This document shows positions 1-6,184 of a DNA stretch of 6,184 bases, one piece after another; position 1 is the stretch's first letter; the number at the start of each line of letters is the position of its first letter. This DNA comes from Bryobacterales bacterium (lineage in GTDB: Bacteria > Acidobacteriota > Terriglobia > Bryobacterales > Bryobacteraceae). The DNA is taken from contig JAEHDI010000590.1 in NCBI GenBank assembly GCA_016880505.1, forward strand, positions 1 through 6,184, read 5' to 3'. The notes under the pieces were generated by a model. That model ran no database searches and was not told where the DNA came from. It saw only the letters and a program-made list of their open reading frames with translations. A program made the translations under genes and the position numbers.

Positions 1-1190
1 AGGTTTTCGGTGCGGACGGCGCGGACGTAGGCGTATTCGAAATACAGTCGGTTCTGCCATCGGGGCTTGCCGCCACGCAGAAACGCCGCGTAACTGCGTC
101 CGACGCGCTTCGGATCGGGTGAGGCGGACAGGCCGAGGTAGTCGAGGATCGTCGGGAAGAAATCGTACGAGGAGACCATCGGCGGCAGCACCTGCCCGGA
201 ACGGATGCGCCGAGGGTGGTTCCAGATCAACGGCACGCGGACGGATTCCTCGTACATGTTAAACGGCACTGTGCCGTTGCCTTTTCCCCAAACCCCATGG
301 TGGCCAGCATTCCATCCCTGATCGGCGGTGAAGATGACGAGCGTGTCTTCGCGGACGCCCATCTCTTCGAGTTTTCGAACGATCCGGCCGACGTTGCGGT
401 CAACGCCGGTGATCAGCGCGGAGTATGCGAGCTTGCTCGCCCGGTTCGCATGGTGCGACTTGAGCCCCGGGTTCTGCCATGGATGGGCGGGCGGATCCGG
501 GAAGCAGGAGAACCTTGACTTGAGGTGCGGCTGCCGGTATTCCTCCGGTTGGTAGTTGAACGGGGTGTGAGGAGCGTAGAACGGCACGAGGAGGAAGAAC
601 GGGTTGCCGCGGACCTGTTCCAGAAACTCGAGAGCGCAATCGCCGACGATATCCGTCTTGTAGCCGGGAATCACGGCCCGCCGGCCTTTCTTGACGAACT
701 CGGGGTCCTTGTAAGGTCCGCCGCCGCCCGGGACGGTCGCCCAGTACGTGAAGCCGGCCTGTGGGCGCTCGTCGTCACCCATGTGCCACTTGCCGCACAT
801 GCCGAGGGCATAGCCATTCTTGGCGAGGAGTTCCGAGTACGCAGGGTGTCCCTCGAGCCACCGGCGCGTTCGTGCCCCAAAACTGTCGGCCGGAATGAGC
901 CAGTCCTGCACGCCGTGGACCGAGGGAATCCGGCCCGTCAGCCAGGTCATGCGGCTCGGCGAGCAGACTGGAGTGCAGGCATAGGCGCGGGTGAAACGGG
1001 CGCCGCCGGCGGCCAGCCCGTCGATGTTGGGTGTGTCCATTTCCAGGCACCCGTAGGAGCCCAGTGCCCAGGCGCCGTGATCGTCGGTCATGAACATCAC
1101 CACGTTGGGCCGGTGTTCTCCGCGCCCGGTCAGGCTCAAGAACGGCGCAGCGGCCCCGGAGACGAACTGTCGTCGGCTGGAGGTGGGCAT
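1..1190 (-). CDS. Tat-exported sulfatase, Cys-type (C-terminus beyond window)
   Basis: Sulfatase of the alkaline phosphatase superfamily, which hydrolyses sulfate esters; the substrate (glycan or small aryl sulfate) cannot be told. Reading the complement of 1190 down to 3 gives 396 uninterrupted residues with no stop before the left edge. The family is usually about 450-520 aa, so the C-terminal part is missing. Residues 5-10 (SRRQFV) with a short Ala-rich stretch after them look like a Tat signal. D36-D37 form the first metal-binding pair. C76-S-P-S-R80 is the C-x-P-S-R signature whose Cys is converted to formylglycine, so a maturase must be encoded elsewhere. GKWHMG at 133-138 supplies the active-site Lys and His. 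H208 lies in APHTPF. D290-Q291 is the second metal pair, with K303 shortly after, and MYEES at 312-316 is typical of the family. The start is fixed by an in-frame TAG at 1205-1203, and no other ATG lies between. It is divergent from gatB. Family assignment is firm. Confidence 0.93.
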   Translation of the reverse strand, partial: MPTSSRRQFVSGAAAPFLSLTGRGEHRPNVVMFMTDDHGAWALGSYGCLEMDTPNIDGLAAGGARFTRAYACTPVCSPSRMTWLTGRIPSVHGVQDWLIPADSFGARTRRWLEGHPAYSELLAKNGYALGMCGKWHMGDDERPQAGFTYWATVPGGGGPYKDPEFVKKGRRAVIPGYKTDIVGDCALEFLEQVRGNPFFLLVPFYAPHTPFNYQPEEYRQPHLKSRFSCFPDPPAHPWQNPGLKSHHANRASKLAYSALITGVDRNVGRIVRKLEEMGVREDTLVIFTADQGWNAGHHGVWGKGNGTVPFNMYEESVRVPLIWNHPRRIRSGQVLPPMVSSYDFFPTILDYLGLSASPDPKRVGRSYAAFLRGGKPRWQNRLYFEYAYVRAVRTEN

Positions 1191-1252
1191 GGCGCTTCGA
1201 TTCTACTGCGTCTGGCCCGGCTGCGAAACACGCAGCACCCTATAATCAAGGA
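1191..1252. promoter_or_regulatory. Divergent sulfatase/gatB spacer with -10-like boxes on both strands
   Basis: These 62 bp must hold at least part of both promoters. On the plus strand a perfect TATAAT lies at 1241-1246. A start site 7 bases after it would fall on the A of the gatB ATG at 1253, and no good -35 is seen at the usual spacing. On the minus strand TAGAAT (1205-1200) is preceded by TTCGCA (1227-1222), 4 of 6 against TTGACA with a 16-bp spacer. That would place the sulfatase start site only a few bases before its ATG at 1190. The hexamers are seen directly; their use as promoters is inferred, and a housekeeping-sigma consensus is assumed for an unidentified organism. Confidence 0.45.
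1220..1236. repeat. Perfect inverted repeat GCTGCG-5-CGCAGC (possible operator)
   Basis: A perfect 6-bp inverted repeat with the 5-base centre AAACA sits in the middle of the divergent spacer. A further direct copy of the CTGCG half-site lies at 1206-1210. The repeat ends 4 bases before the plus-strand TATAAT and covers the -35 candidate of the minus-strand gene, so a bound protein could affect both promoters. There is no T-run on either side, so it does not look like an intrinsic terminator. A regulator site is an inference; a chance repeat in GC-rich DNA is possible. Confidence 0.35.
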
Positions 1253-2731
1253 ATGTCGTCCCCAACCGCGGCCCTCGTGGCGCCGGAGGTGCTGGCGAAG
1301 TACGAGCCGGTCATCGGTCTCGAGGTCCACGTCCAACTGGCGACGAGGACCAAGATCTTCTGCGGCTGCCCAACCAGCTTCGGCGCGCCACCGAACACGA
1401 ATGTCTGTCCGGTATGCCTTGGCCTTCCGGGAGCGCTGCCGGTGTTAAGCCGGCAGGCAGTCGAGATGGCGGTGAAGGCCGGCTTGGCGCTGCAATGCCA
1501 GATTCGAAAGGTCTCACGGCTGGCCCGCAAGAACTACTTCTACCCCGACCTGCCTAAGGGCTACCAGATCTCGCAGTACGACGAGCCCCTGGCCGAGCAC
1601 GGCTGGGTGGAGATCGAAGTGGAGGGTGTCCGGAAGCGAATCGGCGTGACGCGCGTGCACATCGAAGACGATGCCGGCAAAAGCGTCCACGAGGGTTTCC
1701 GCGACTCCGACCGCTACTCTTATGTCGACTTGAACCGTTGCGGAACGCCGCTGATCGAAATCGTCACCGAGCCCGACATGCGCAGCTCGGACGAGGCGTA
1801 TGCGTTCCTCACTGAACTGAAGCAGGTGATGCAGTACGTCGACGTGTCGAGCTGCGACATGGAAAAGGGACACCTGCGCTGCGACGCCAACGTGTCAGTC
1901 CGGTTGAAAGGCGCCGAGAAGTTGGGGACCAAGGCCGAGGTCAAGAACCTGAACTCGTTCCGCTTCCTCAAAATGGCGCTCGACTACGAGATCGCCCGGC
2001 AGGTGGGGGTGATAGAGAGCGGTGGCAGGATCATCCAGGAGACCCGCCTCTACAACCCGGATACGGGAGAAACGGCAGGCATGCGAAGCAAGGAGCATGC
2101 CCATGACTATCGGTATTTCCCTGAGCCCGACCTTGTCCCGCTCCGCGTCAGCGACGAATGGCGGGCCCGGATCGAGGCCGAAATGCCAGAGCTGCCGGCG
2201 AGCCGGCGGATGCGATTCATCGAGGCGTACGGGCTGCGCGAGTACGATGCCCAAGTCCTGACGGCGACTCACGAACTCAGCGAGTACTTCGAGCGCGCGG
2301 CAAAGGCTTCCGGAGACCCGCGTGCGGCCGCAAATTGGGTGATGGGAGACCTTGCGGGCGCGCTAAAGGAACAGGGCAAGGAGATCGCCGAGGCTCCGGT
2401 GAGCGCGGAGCATCTTGGCGAGCTGATTTCCCTCATCGCGAAGGGTGAAATCTCCGGCAAACTGGCCAAGGAGATCTTCGCCAAGATGCTCGCGAGCGGC
2501 GAGTCCGCGCGCGTGATCATCGACCGCGAAGGTTTGCGGCAGATCAGCGACACTACCGCCCTCGAGAAGATCCTCGACGAAGTGCTGGCGGCAAATCCGA
2601 AGCAGGTGGAGCAATACAGAGGCGGGAAATCGACCGTACTCGGATTCTTCGTCGGTCAGGTGATGAAGGCGACGCGCGGTCAGGCCAACCCTGCCACCGT
2701 AAACGAATTGCTCAAGCAGAAACTCCAATAA
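1253..2731 (+). CDS. gatB: Asp-tRNA(Asn)/Glu-tRNA(Gln) amidotransferase subunit B
   Basis: Subunit B of the cytoplasmic GatCAB complex, which turns misacylated Glu-tRNA(Gln), and Asp-tRNA(Asn) where asparaginyl-tRNA synthetase is absent, into the correct amide form. GatB binds the tRNA and carries the kinase/transamidase site; GatA supplies ammonia. The 492-aa length is normal. The catalytic cradle opens with YEPVIGLEVHVQL (17-29), followed by RKNYFYPDLPKGYQISQYDEP. C37, C39, C52 and C55 form a CxC...CxxC set, a probable zinc site present in many but not all GatBs. The GatB/YqeY tRNA-binding tail fills roughly residues 345-492 and ends with the typical GKSTVLGFFVGQVM and NPATVNELLKQKL. The ATG at 1253 is the first usable start; AAGGA (1248-1252) abuts it directly, too close for a normal ribosome site. 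No gatA or gatC lies in the window, so the subunits are encoded apart. Confidence 0.97.
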   Translation: MSSPTAALVAPEVLAKYEPVIGLEVHVQLATRTKIFCGCPTSFGAPPNTNVCPVCLGLPGALPVLSRQAVEMAVKAGLALQCQIRKVSRLARKNYFYPDLPKGYQISQYDEPLAEHGWVEIEVEGVRKRIGVTRVHIEDDAGKSVHEGFRDSDRYSYVDLNRCGTPLIEIVTEPDMRSSDEAYAFLTELKQVMQYVDVSSCDMEKGHLRCDANVSVRLKGAEKLGTKAEVKNLNSFRFLKMALDYEIARQVGVIESGGRIIQETRLYNPDTGETAGMRSKEHAHDYRYFPEPDLVPLRVSDEWRARIEAEMPELPASRRMRFIEAYGLREYDAQVLTATHELSEYFERAAKASGDPRAAANWVMGDLAGALKEQGKEIAEAPVSAEHLGELISLIAKGEISGKLAKEIFAKMLASGESARVIIDREGLRQISDTTALEKILDEVLAANPKQVEQYRGGKSTVLGFFVGQVMKATRGQANPATVNELLKQKLQ

Positions 2732-2863
2732 TGTATTGCGGCTTTCCGGCGGGATAGTTCATAGTAGTAGAGAAGAACAGATGTAGAGCGCACCACAGCA
2801 GGCCGCCAGTACGGGAAACGCCCGTGGAGCGCTCGGAACGCCCCGGCGGGCTGGACGTTTTCG
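2732..2863 (+). other. Intergenic leader of the MgtE_N/NRAMP pair
   Basis: These 132 non-coding bases between gatB and the next gene probably hold the promoter of the transport unit. The best promoter-like pair I can see is TTGCGG (2736-2741) and CATAGT (2760-2765), 18 bases apart, which is a weak match. Two small perfect stems follow: ACGGG/CCCGT with a 5-base loop (2811-2825) and GCCC/GGGC with a 4-base loop (2840-2851). Neither is followed by a T-run. I see no recognisable M-box or other magnesium riboswitch, and the space is short for one. Before the ATG at 2864 only a weak TGGA (2852-2855) could serve as ribosome site. Confidence 0.3.
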
Positions 2864-4105
2864 ATGGCGGAGAACCTGCTCTACCTTACAGAACTGGTCG
2901 GGCTGAAGGTTTATGACCTGAAGCGCCACCGCATCGGCCGCGTGAAAGACGCGGCTCTGGTTCCGCTCATCGATTCCGCCCGTGTGGACCGTTTTCTGGT
3001 CGGCGGGGGGTGGGCCTGGCTGACCGTCCGGCACGACCAGGTGCGATCCATCTCCCTCGACGGCATCTACCTTCGCGACGAACTGCTCACTCCCTACCAT
3101 TCCGACGAATACATGCTGCGGCTAGTCCGGGACCTGCTCGACCAGCAGATCATCGACGTCTCCGGGCGCAAAGTGGTCCGCGTCACTGACGTCACGTTCG
3201 AGATCCGGAAGGACGAAGATCGCGACGTTCTCTTCGTTTCCGAGGTTGATGTCGGCATGCGAAGCATCTTCCGGAGGATCGTGCAGGGGCTCCTGCCGCG
3301 GCGGGTCGTACGGAAGCTTCAGCGGCCCATCCCGCCCAATTCGATCCGCTGGGAGTTCTGCAACATTGTGGAGGCCGATCCGCAGCGGCGCCTGCGCCTG
3401 AACATTACGCACCGGATGCTCGAAGAGATGCACCCCGCCGACCTCGCCGACATCGTCGAAGAACTCAGCCCGGAGGACCGGGAAGCCATCTTCACCGCCA
3501 TCGACAGCGAAGTGGCCGCCGAGGCGCTGTCGGAAGTCGATCCGAAGATGCAGGCAAGCATCCTCGAGTCACTGGACACTGAAAAGGCAGCCGATATCGT
3601 CGAAGAAATGTCTCCGAACCAGGCGGCCGACGTCCTCGCCGAACTGGAACAGGAAACCTCCGAGGAGATCCTCGAAGAGATGGAGCCCGAGGAAAAGACG
3701 GAGGTTCGCGAACTGCTCGAGTTCGAAGAAGACACAGCCGGCGGTCTGATGAACACCGAGTATGTCGCGCTGCACGAAAACGCGACGGTCTCCGACGCGT
3801 TGGAAGCCCTGAAAGGCAACGAGGAGCTGCTTGAGACCCTCAACACACTGTTCCTGATAGACGGCGAAGAACGGCTTGTCGGGGTTGTTCCGCTGGCGCG
3901 GCTCTTCATCGCGTCCGGACCCGCCAGGCTCAAGGAACTGGCCACCGACACGCCCATTCAAGTCTCGGTCGACGAGAAACAGGATCGCGTGACGGAGCTA
4001 TTCGACAAGTACAACCTGCTGGCGCTGCCGGTGATCGGCGAGGAAGGAAAACTGGCTGGCGTGATCACAGCGGACGATATCATCACGGTCTTGCGACAGA
4101 AATGA
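2864..4105 (+). CDS. PRC-barrel/MgtE_N/CBS protein, soluble putative magnesium sensor
   Basis: A 413-aa soluble protein built like the cytosolic half of an MgtE Mg2+ channel. Residues about 6-80 and 86-150 look like two PRC-barrel modules; the second has DLLDQQIIDVSGRKVVRVTDV-like strands starting at D90. Residues about 185-290 form the acidic MgtE_N superhelix (HPADLADIVEEL from H190, then repeated short helices such as EKAADIVEEMSP and NQAADVLAEL), closing with the family hallmark DTAGGLMNTE at 290-298. CBS domains follow at about 296-355 and 360-413. The protein stops right after the second CBS domain, so the plug helix and the five transmembrane helices of MgtE are absent. In MgtE these domains bind Mg2+ and close the pore. 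Here they are inferred to sense Mg2+, and perhaps nucleotide through the CBS pair, and act on the transporter encoded 12 bases downstream. Upstream in-frame codons back to the TAG at 2768 offer no start codon, so the ATG is secure. The domain call is firm; the regulatory role is inference. Confidence 0.88.
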   Translation: MAENLLYLTELVGLKVYDLKRHRIGRVKDAALVPLIDSARVDRFLVGGGWAWLTVRHDQVRSISLDGIYLRDELLTPYHSDEYMLRLVRDLLDQQIIDVSGRKVVRVTDVTFEIRKDEDRDVLFVSEVDVGMRSIFRRIVQGLLPRRVVRKLQRPIPPNSIRWEFCNIVEADPQRRLRLNITHRMLEEMHPADLADIVEELSPEDREAIFTAIDSEVAAEALSEVDPKMQASILESLDTEKAADIVEEMSPNQAADVLAELEQETSEEILEEMEPEEKTEVRELLEFEEDTAGGLMNTEYVALHENATVSDALEALKGNEELLETLNTLFLIDGEERLVGVVPLARLFIASGPARLKELATDTPIQVSVDEKQDRVTELFDKYNLLALPVIGEEGKLAGVITADDIITVLRQK

Positions 4106-4117
4106 GCGACGGATGGC

Positions 4118-5362
4118 ATGCTGAAACGGTTTCGCTACCACATCGCGGTGTTTTTCTCCGTGATCGGACCCGGCTTCATCACCGCGATGGTCGACAACGA
4201 CGCCGGCGGAATCTACACGTATTCGCAGGCCGGTGCTAAGTTCGGCTATCTCCCGCTCTGGACGCTGCTACCGATTACCATCCTGCTCATCGTGACGCAG
4301 GAGATGTGCGCCCGGATGGGCGCAGTCACCGGTAAGGGCCTGTCCGACCTTATACGGGAAGAGTTCGGACTGCGAGTGACCTTTCTGATGATGGCGGCCC
4401 TCCTGCTGACGAACCTGACCAACATCATGGCGAATTTCGCCGGTATCGCCAGCTCGCTCGAGTTGTTCCACGTGAGCCGCTATATCTCGGTGCCCCTCGG
4501 CGCGGTCGCCGTCTGGCTGCTTGTCGTCAAAGGAACGTACCGAAGCGTCGAGAAGGTGTTCCTGTTTGCTTCCGCGCTGTACGTCAGCTACGTCATCGCC
4601 GGCATTCTGGTGAAGCCTAACTGGGCGGAGGCGGCCATCTACAGCGTCCGTCCCGTGATGATGTTCGACACGGCATACATCACCATCGTTATCGGGCTAG
4701 TGGGAACCTCGATCGCTCCCTGGATGCAGTTCTACCTGCAGGCCGCGGTGGTTGAGAAGGGGGTGACGGCGAAGGAATACGTGGAATCGAGAATTGAGGT
4801 AATCGTCGGCTGCATCGCGATGGCGGTGATCGCGTTCTTCATCATCGTCGCTTGCGCCGGCTCTATCTGGACGGTGTCACCCAGGGACATCAAGGACGCT
4901 GCCGACGCCGCGCTCGGGCTGAGACCGTTCGGAGATTACGCCTACCTTCTTTTCTGCGCCGGGTTGTTCAACGCTTCTCTGTTCGCCGCCTGCATTCTCC
5001 CGCTCTCGACGGCGTACACCGTCTGCGAGGGGCTCGGATTCGAATCCGGCCTGAACCAGCGTTTCCGCGAGGCGCCGGTCTTCTACTGGCTGTACACGCT
5101 GCTGGTGGCGGTCGGCGCCGGAGTGGTGCTGCTGCCGCAGTTTCCGCTGGTGCGGATGATCCTGTTCTCCCAGGTGATCAACGGCGTTCTGCTGCCCTTC
5201 GTGCTGATCTTCATGGTCTTGCTCGTGAACCGGAAGGGTCTGATGGGAGAGTGGGTCAACCCAAGAACCTATAACGTGGTGGCCTGGATAGCGGTGGTCG
5301 TTCTTGTCGGGCTGACCCTCGCCCTCGGAGCAATCACTCTGCGGGACATTCTGGCCCGCTGA
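4118..5362 (+). CDS. NRAMP-family divalent metal transporter, NRMT (Mg2+)-like
   Basis: A 414-aa inner-membrane transporter of the SLC11/NRAMP family (LeuT fold). Eleven hydrophobic segments lie near residues 9-31, 46-66, 87-111, 120-137, 146-165, 185-210, 227-250, 275-300, 323-345, 348-370 and 387-410. Helix 1 carries GPGFITAMVDNDAGG, where D28-A-G-G31 aligns with the DPGN metal motif of Mn/Fe NRAMPs, so the ligand Asn is Gly. Helix 6 carries A200-P-W-M203 in place of MPHN, so the ligand Met is Ala. Loss of the soft Met ligand is expected of the NRMT branch, known as Mg2+ (and Mn2+) transporters, and argues against iron or classic manganese uptake. The gene starts 12 bases after the MgtE_N/CBS gene, with a weak GGA (4111-4113) ahead of the ATG, which suggests cotranscription and translational coupling. 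Family is certain; Mg2+ as substrate is inferred from the motifs and the neighbour. Confidence 0.9.
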   Translation: MLKRFRYHIAVFFSVIGPGFITAMVDNDAGGIYTYSQAGAKFGYLPLWTLLPITILLIVTQEMCARMGAVTGKGLSDLIREEFGLRVTFLMMAALLLTNLTNIMANFAGIASSLELFHVSRYISVPLGAVAVWLLVVKGTYRSVEKVFLFASALYVSYVIAGILVKPNWAEAAIYSVRPVMMFDTAYITIVIGLVGTSIAPWMQFYLQAAVVEKGVTAKEYVESRIEVIVGCIAMAVIAFFIIVACAGSIWTVSPRDIKDAADAALGLRPFGDYAYLLFCAGLFNASLFAACILPLSTAYTVCEGLGFESGLNQRFREAPVFYWLYTLLVAVGAGVVLLPQFPLVRMILFSQVINGVLLPFVLIFMVLLVNRKGLMGEWVNPRTYNVVAWIAVVVLVGLTLALGAITLRDILAR

Positions 5363-5374
5363 GCGCCGAAGCGG

Positions 5375-6184
5375 TTACTTCCGCTCCAGCAGATATGCGC
5401 ACTTCTCGAGACGGCTCGCTCCCCCGCTGTTGACTGAGAATTCGGCGTGAGCGAACTTCCCGCCCGATATGCGCCCGTTCCACAGCGCAGCTCCCGCGTA
5501 CTGCCCGTCTGTGCGGAGTACGTAGAACCGGAGATCGAATTTCGCCAGCCGGACGGCGTCGTTGTCGTAGTTGCGCGCGACGCGACGCAGCGCATCCAGG
5601 CAGGCTTCTTTAGGCGTCATTCCGTGGCGCATGTTCTCGACGATCGTATGAGCGCCGACGACACGGATGTTCTCCTCCCCCCGGCCGGTGGAACCCGCGG
5701 CGCCTACGTCCGGGTCGACATACACGCCGGCCCCAATTATCGGCGAATCACCCACCCTACCCGGGATCTTCCAGGCGAGGCCGCTGGTCGTCGTCACGCC
5801 GGACATCTCGCCCTTCTCATTCAGCGTCAGGCAGTTGATGGTACCCGTCGGCGGATGCATGACGACGTCCCTGGCCCAGGCGAGCGTCGTCTCGTCCACA
5901 CCCGGGAACAGCATCCGAAGGCTCGACCGCGGCTTCACGGAGGGCCGGGACGCGGGCGCGTCCAGCCCGTCTGTCCAATTGTTGTGCCCGTCCGCGTCCC
6001 GAAGGGATTGCTTCCAGACGAGCCAGGCGATCCGTGCTTTCTCTGTCAAAAGGTTTTCTTCGCGGAAGCCGAACGCCCTCGCAAATCGCAGTGCGCCCTC
6101 GCCGGTCAGCATGATGTGGTCGGTCTGCGTCATCACGAGTTTCGCCACTTTTGACGGCGTCTTGATGCCGCGCAGCGCCGCCAC
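5375..6184 (-). CDS. N4-(beta-N-acetylglucosaminyl)-L-asparaginase family protein (N-terminus beyond window)
   Basis: An N-terminal-nucleophile hydrolase of the glycosylasparaginase (AGA) family. Such enzymes cleave the GlcNAc-Asn bond left after glycoprotein breakdown, or related asparaginyl amides, and mature by self-cleavage into alpha and beta chains. The visible 269 residues begin at the right edge with GTG, which reads as an internal Val of the conserved VAAL...IK.P..VAKLVM stretch, not a true start; perhaps 60-90 residues are missing. The nucleophile is T115 in PTGTINCL (codon at 5842-5840). T133, R143, D146, T166 and G167 follow at exactly the offsets of human AGA T224, R234, D237, T257 and G258 from T206, in the blocks GVTTTSG, GRVGDSP and STGRGE. 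The beta chain would be 155 aa. The residue pair after the nucleophile is I-N rather than I-G of the human enzyme. Whether it is exported cannot be seen. It ends 12 bp from the convergent transporter gene. Confidence 0.92.
   Translation of the reverse strand: MAALRGIKTPSKVAKLVMTQTDHIMLTGEGALRFARAFGFREENLLTEKARIAWLVWKQSLRDADGHNNWTDGLDAPASRPSVKPRSSLRMLFPGVDETTLAWARDVVMHPPTGTINCLTLNEKGEMSGVTTTSGLAWKIPGRVGDSPIIGAGVYVDPDVGAAGSTGRGEENIRVVGAHTIVENMRHGMTPKEACLDALRRVARNYDNDAVRLAKFDLRFYVLRTDGQYAGAALWNGRISGGKFAHAEFSVNSGGASRLEKCAYLLERK

Noticed and set aside
525..1448. Plus-strand open frame of 307 codons
   Set aside because: It runs antisense to the sulfatase and then into gatB in the wrong frame. Its product is Arg/Pro-rich with no recognisable domain, while the sulfatase on the other strand has every family motif.
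2811..2825. Stem ACGGG/CCCGT downstream of gatB, as an intrinsic terminator or attenuator
   Set aside because: A 5-bp stem without a T-run and 80 bases past the gatB stop; listed only as part of the leader.
2732..2863. M-box or other Mg2+ riboswitch ahead of the transport genes
   Set aside because: Expected from the function, but the gap is short and I could not find the conserved core. A covariance-model search would settle it.
3319..3957. Minus-strand open frame of 212 codons
   Set aside because: Very Ser-rich product, the usual reverse-strand image of the Glu/Asp-rich MgtE_N helices. No ribosome site or domain.
5370..5385. Stem AGCGG/CCGCT with a 6-base loop at the convergent gene ends, as a shared terminator
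   Set aside because: The stem is only 5 bp and no T-run follows on either strand. The position is suggestive, but the signal is too weak to call.
5447..6154. Plus-strand open frame of 235 codons
   Set aside because: Antisense shadow of the glycosylasparaginase gene, whose catalytic residues all align. The frame is open because of high GC.
6182..6184. GTG at the right edge as the start codon of the glycosylasparaginase
   Set aside because: It codes the conserved Val of an internal family block. Starting there would remove the alpha-chain N-terminus, so the gene must continue past the edge.

Overview
This is a high-GC (roughly 60% or more by eye), gene-dense bacterial window. It holds five protein genes, two of them cut by the window edges. 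No RNA gene, mobile element or CRISPR array is visible. The content suggests an Acidobacteria-type soil bacterium, possibly of the Solibacter/Bryobacter group. The reasons are a Tat-exported Cys-type sulfatase, a glycosylasparaginase of the 'GTINC' type, a gatB gene apart from gatA and gatC, and an MgtE_N/CBS protein paired with an NRAMP-related transporter. The taxonomic guess is an inference from gene style, not from a marker search.

Layout: positions 1-1190 (minus strand) carry a sulfatase whose C-terminus lies beyond the left edge. A 62-bp divergent spacer (1191-1252) follows. It contains a perfect 6-bp inverted repeat and a -10-like hexamer just before each start codon. gatB (1253-2731, plus) encodes the B subunit of the tRNA-dependent amidotransferase. 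After a 132-bp gap comes a tight two-gene unit on the plus strand. The first gene is a soluble PRC-barrel/MgtE_N/CBS protein (2864-4105). Twelve bases later comes an 11-helix NRAMP-family transporter (4118-5362). Converging on it with a 12-bp gap is a minus-strand N4-(beta-N-acetylglucosaminyl)-L-asparaginase family gene (5375-6184), whose N-terminus lies beyond the right edge.

How the genes work together: the most interesting part is the pair at 2864-5362. The first protein has the cytosolic Mg2+-sensing half of an MgtE channel (MgtE_N plus two CBS domains) but no membrane domain. The second is a transporter of a different fold. Its metal-site motifs depart from those of Mn/Fe NRAMPs (DAGG for DPGN, APWM for MPHN), as expected of the Mg2+-transporting NRMT branch. 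The simplest reading is a split magnesium system in which a detached MgtE-type sensor gates or regulates an NRMT. The two flanking hydrolases (sulfatase and glycosylasparaginase) fit breakdown of sulfated or N-linked glycoconjugates outside the cytoplasm, but nothing links them to the transport pair or to gatB.
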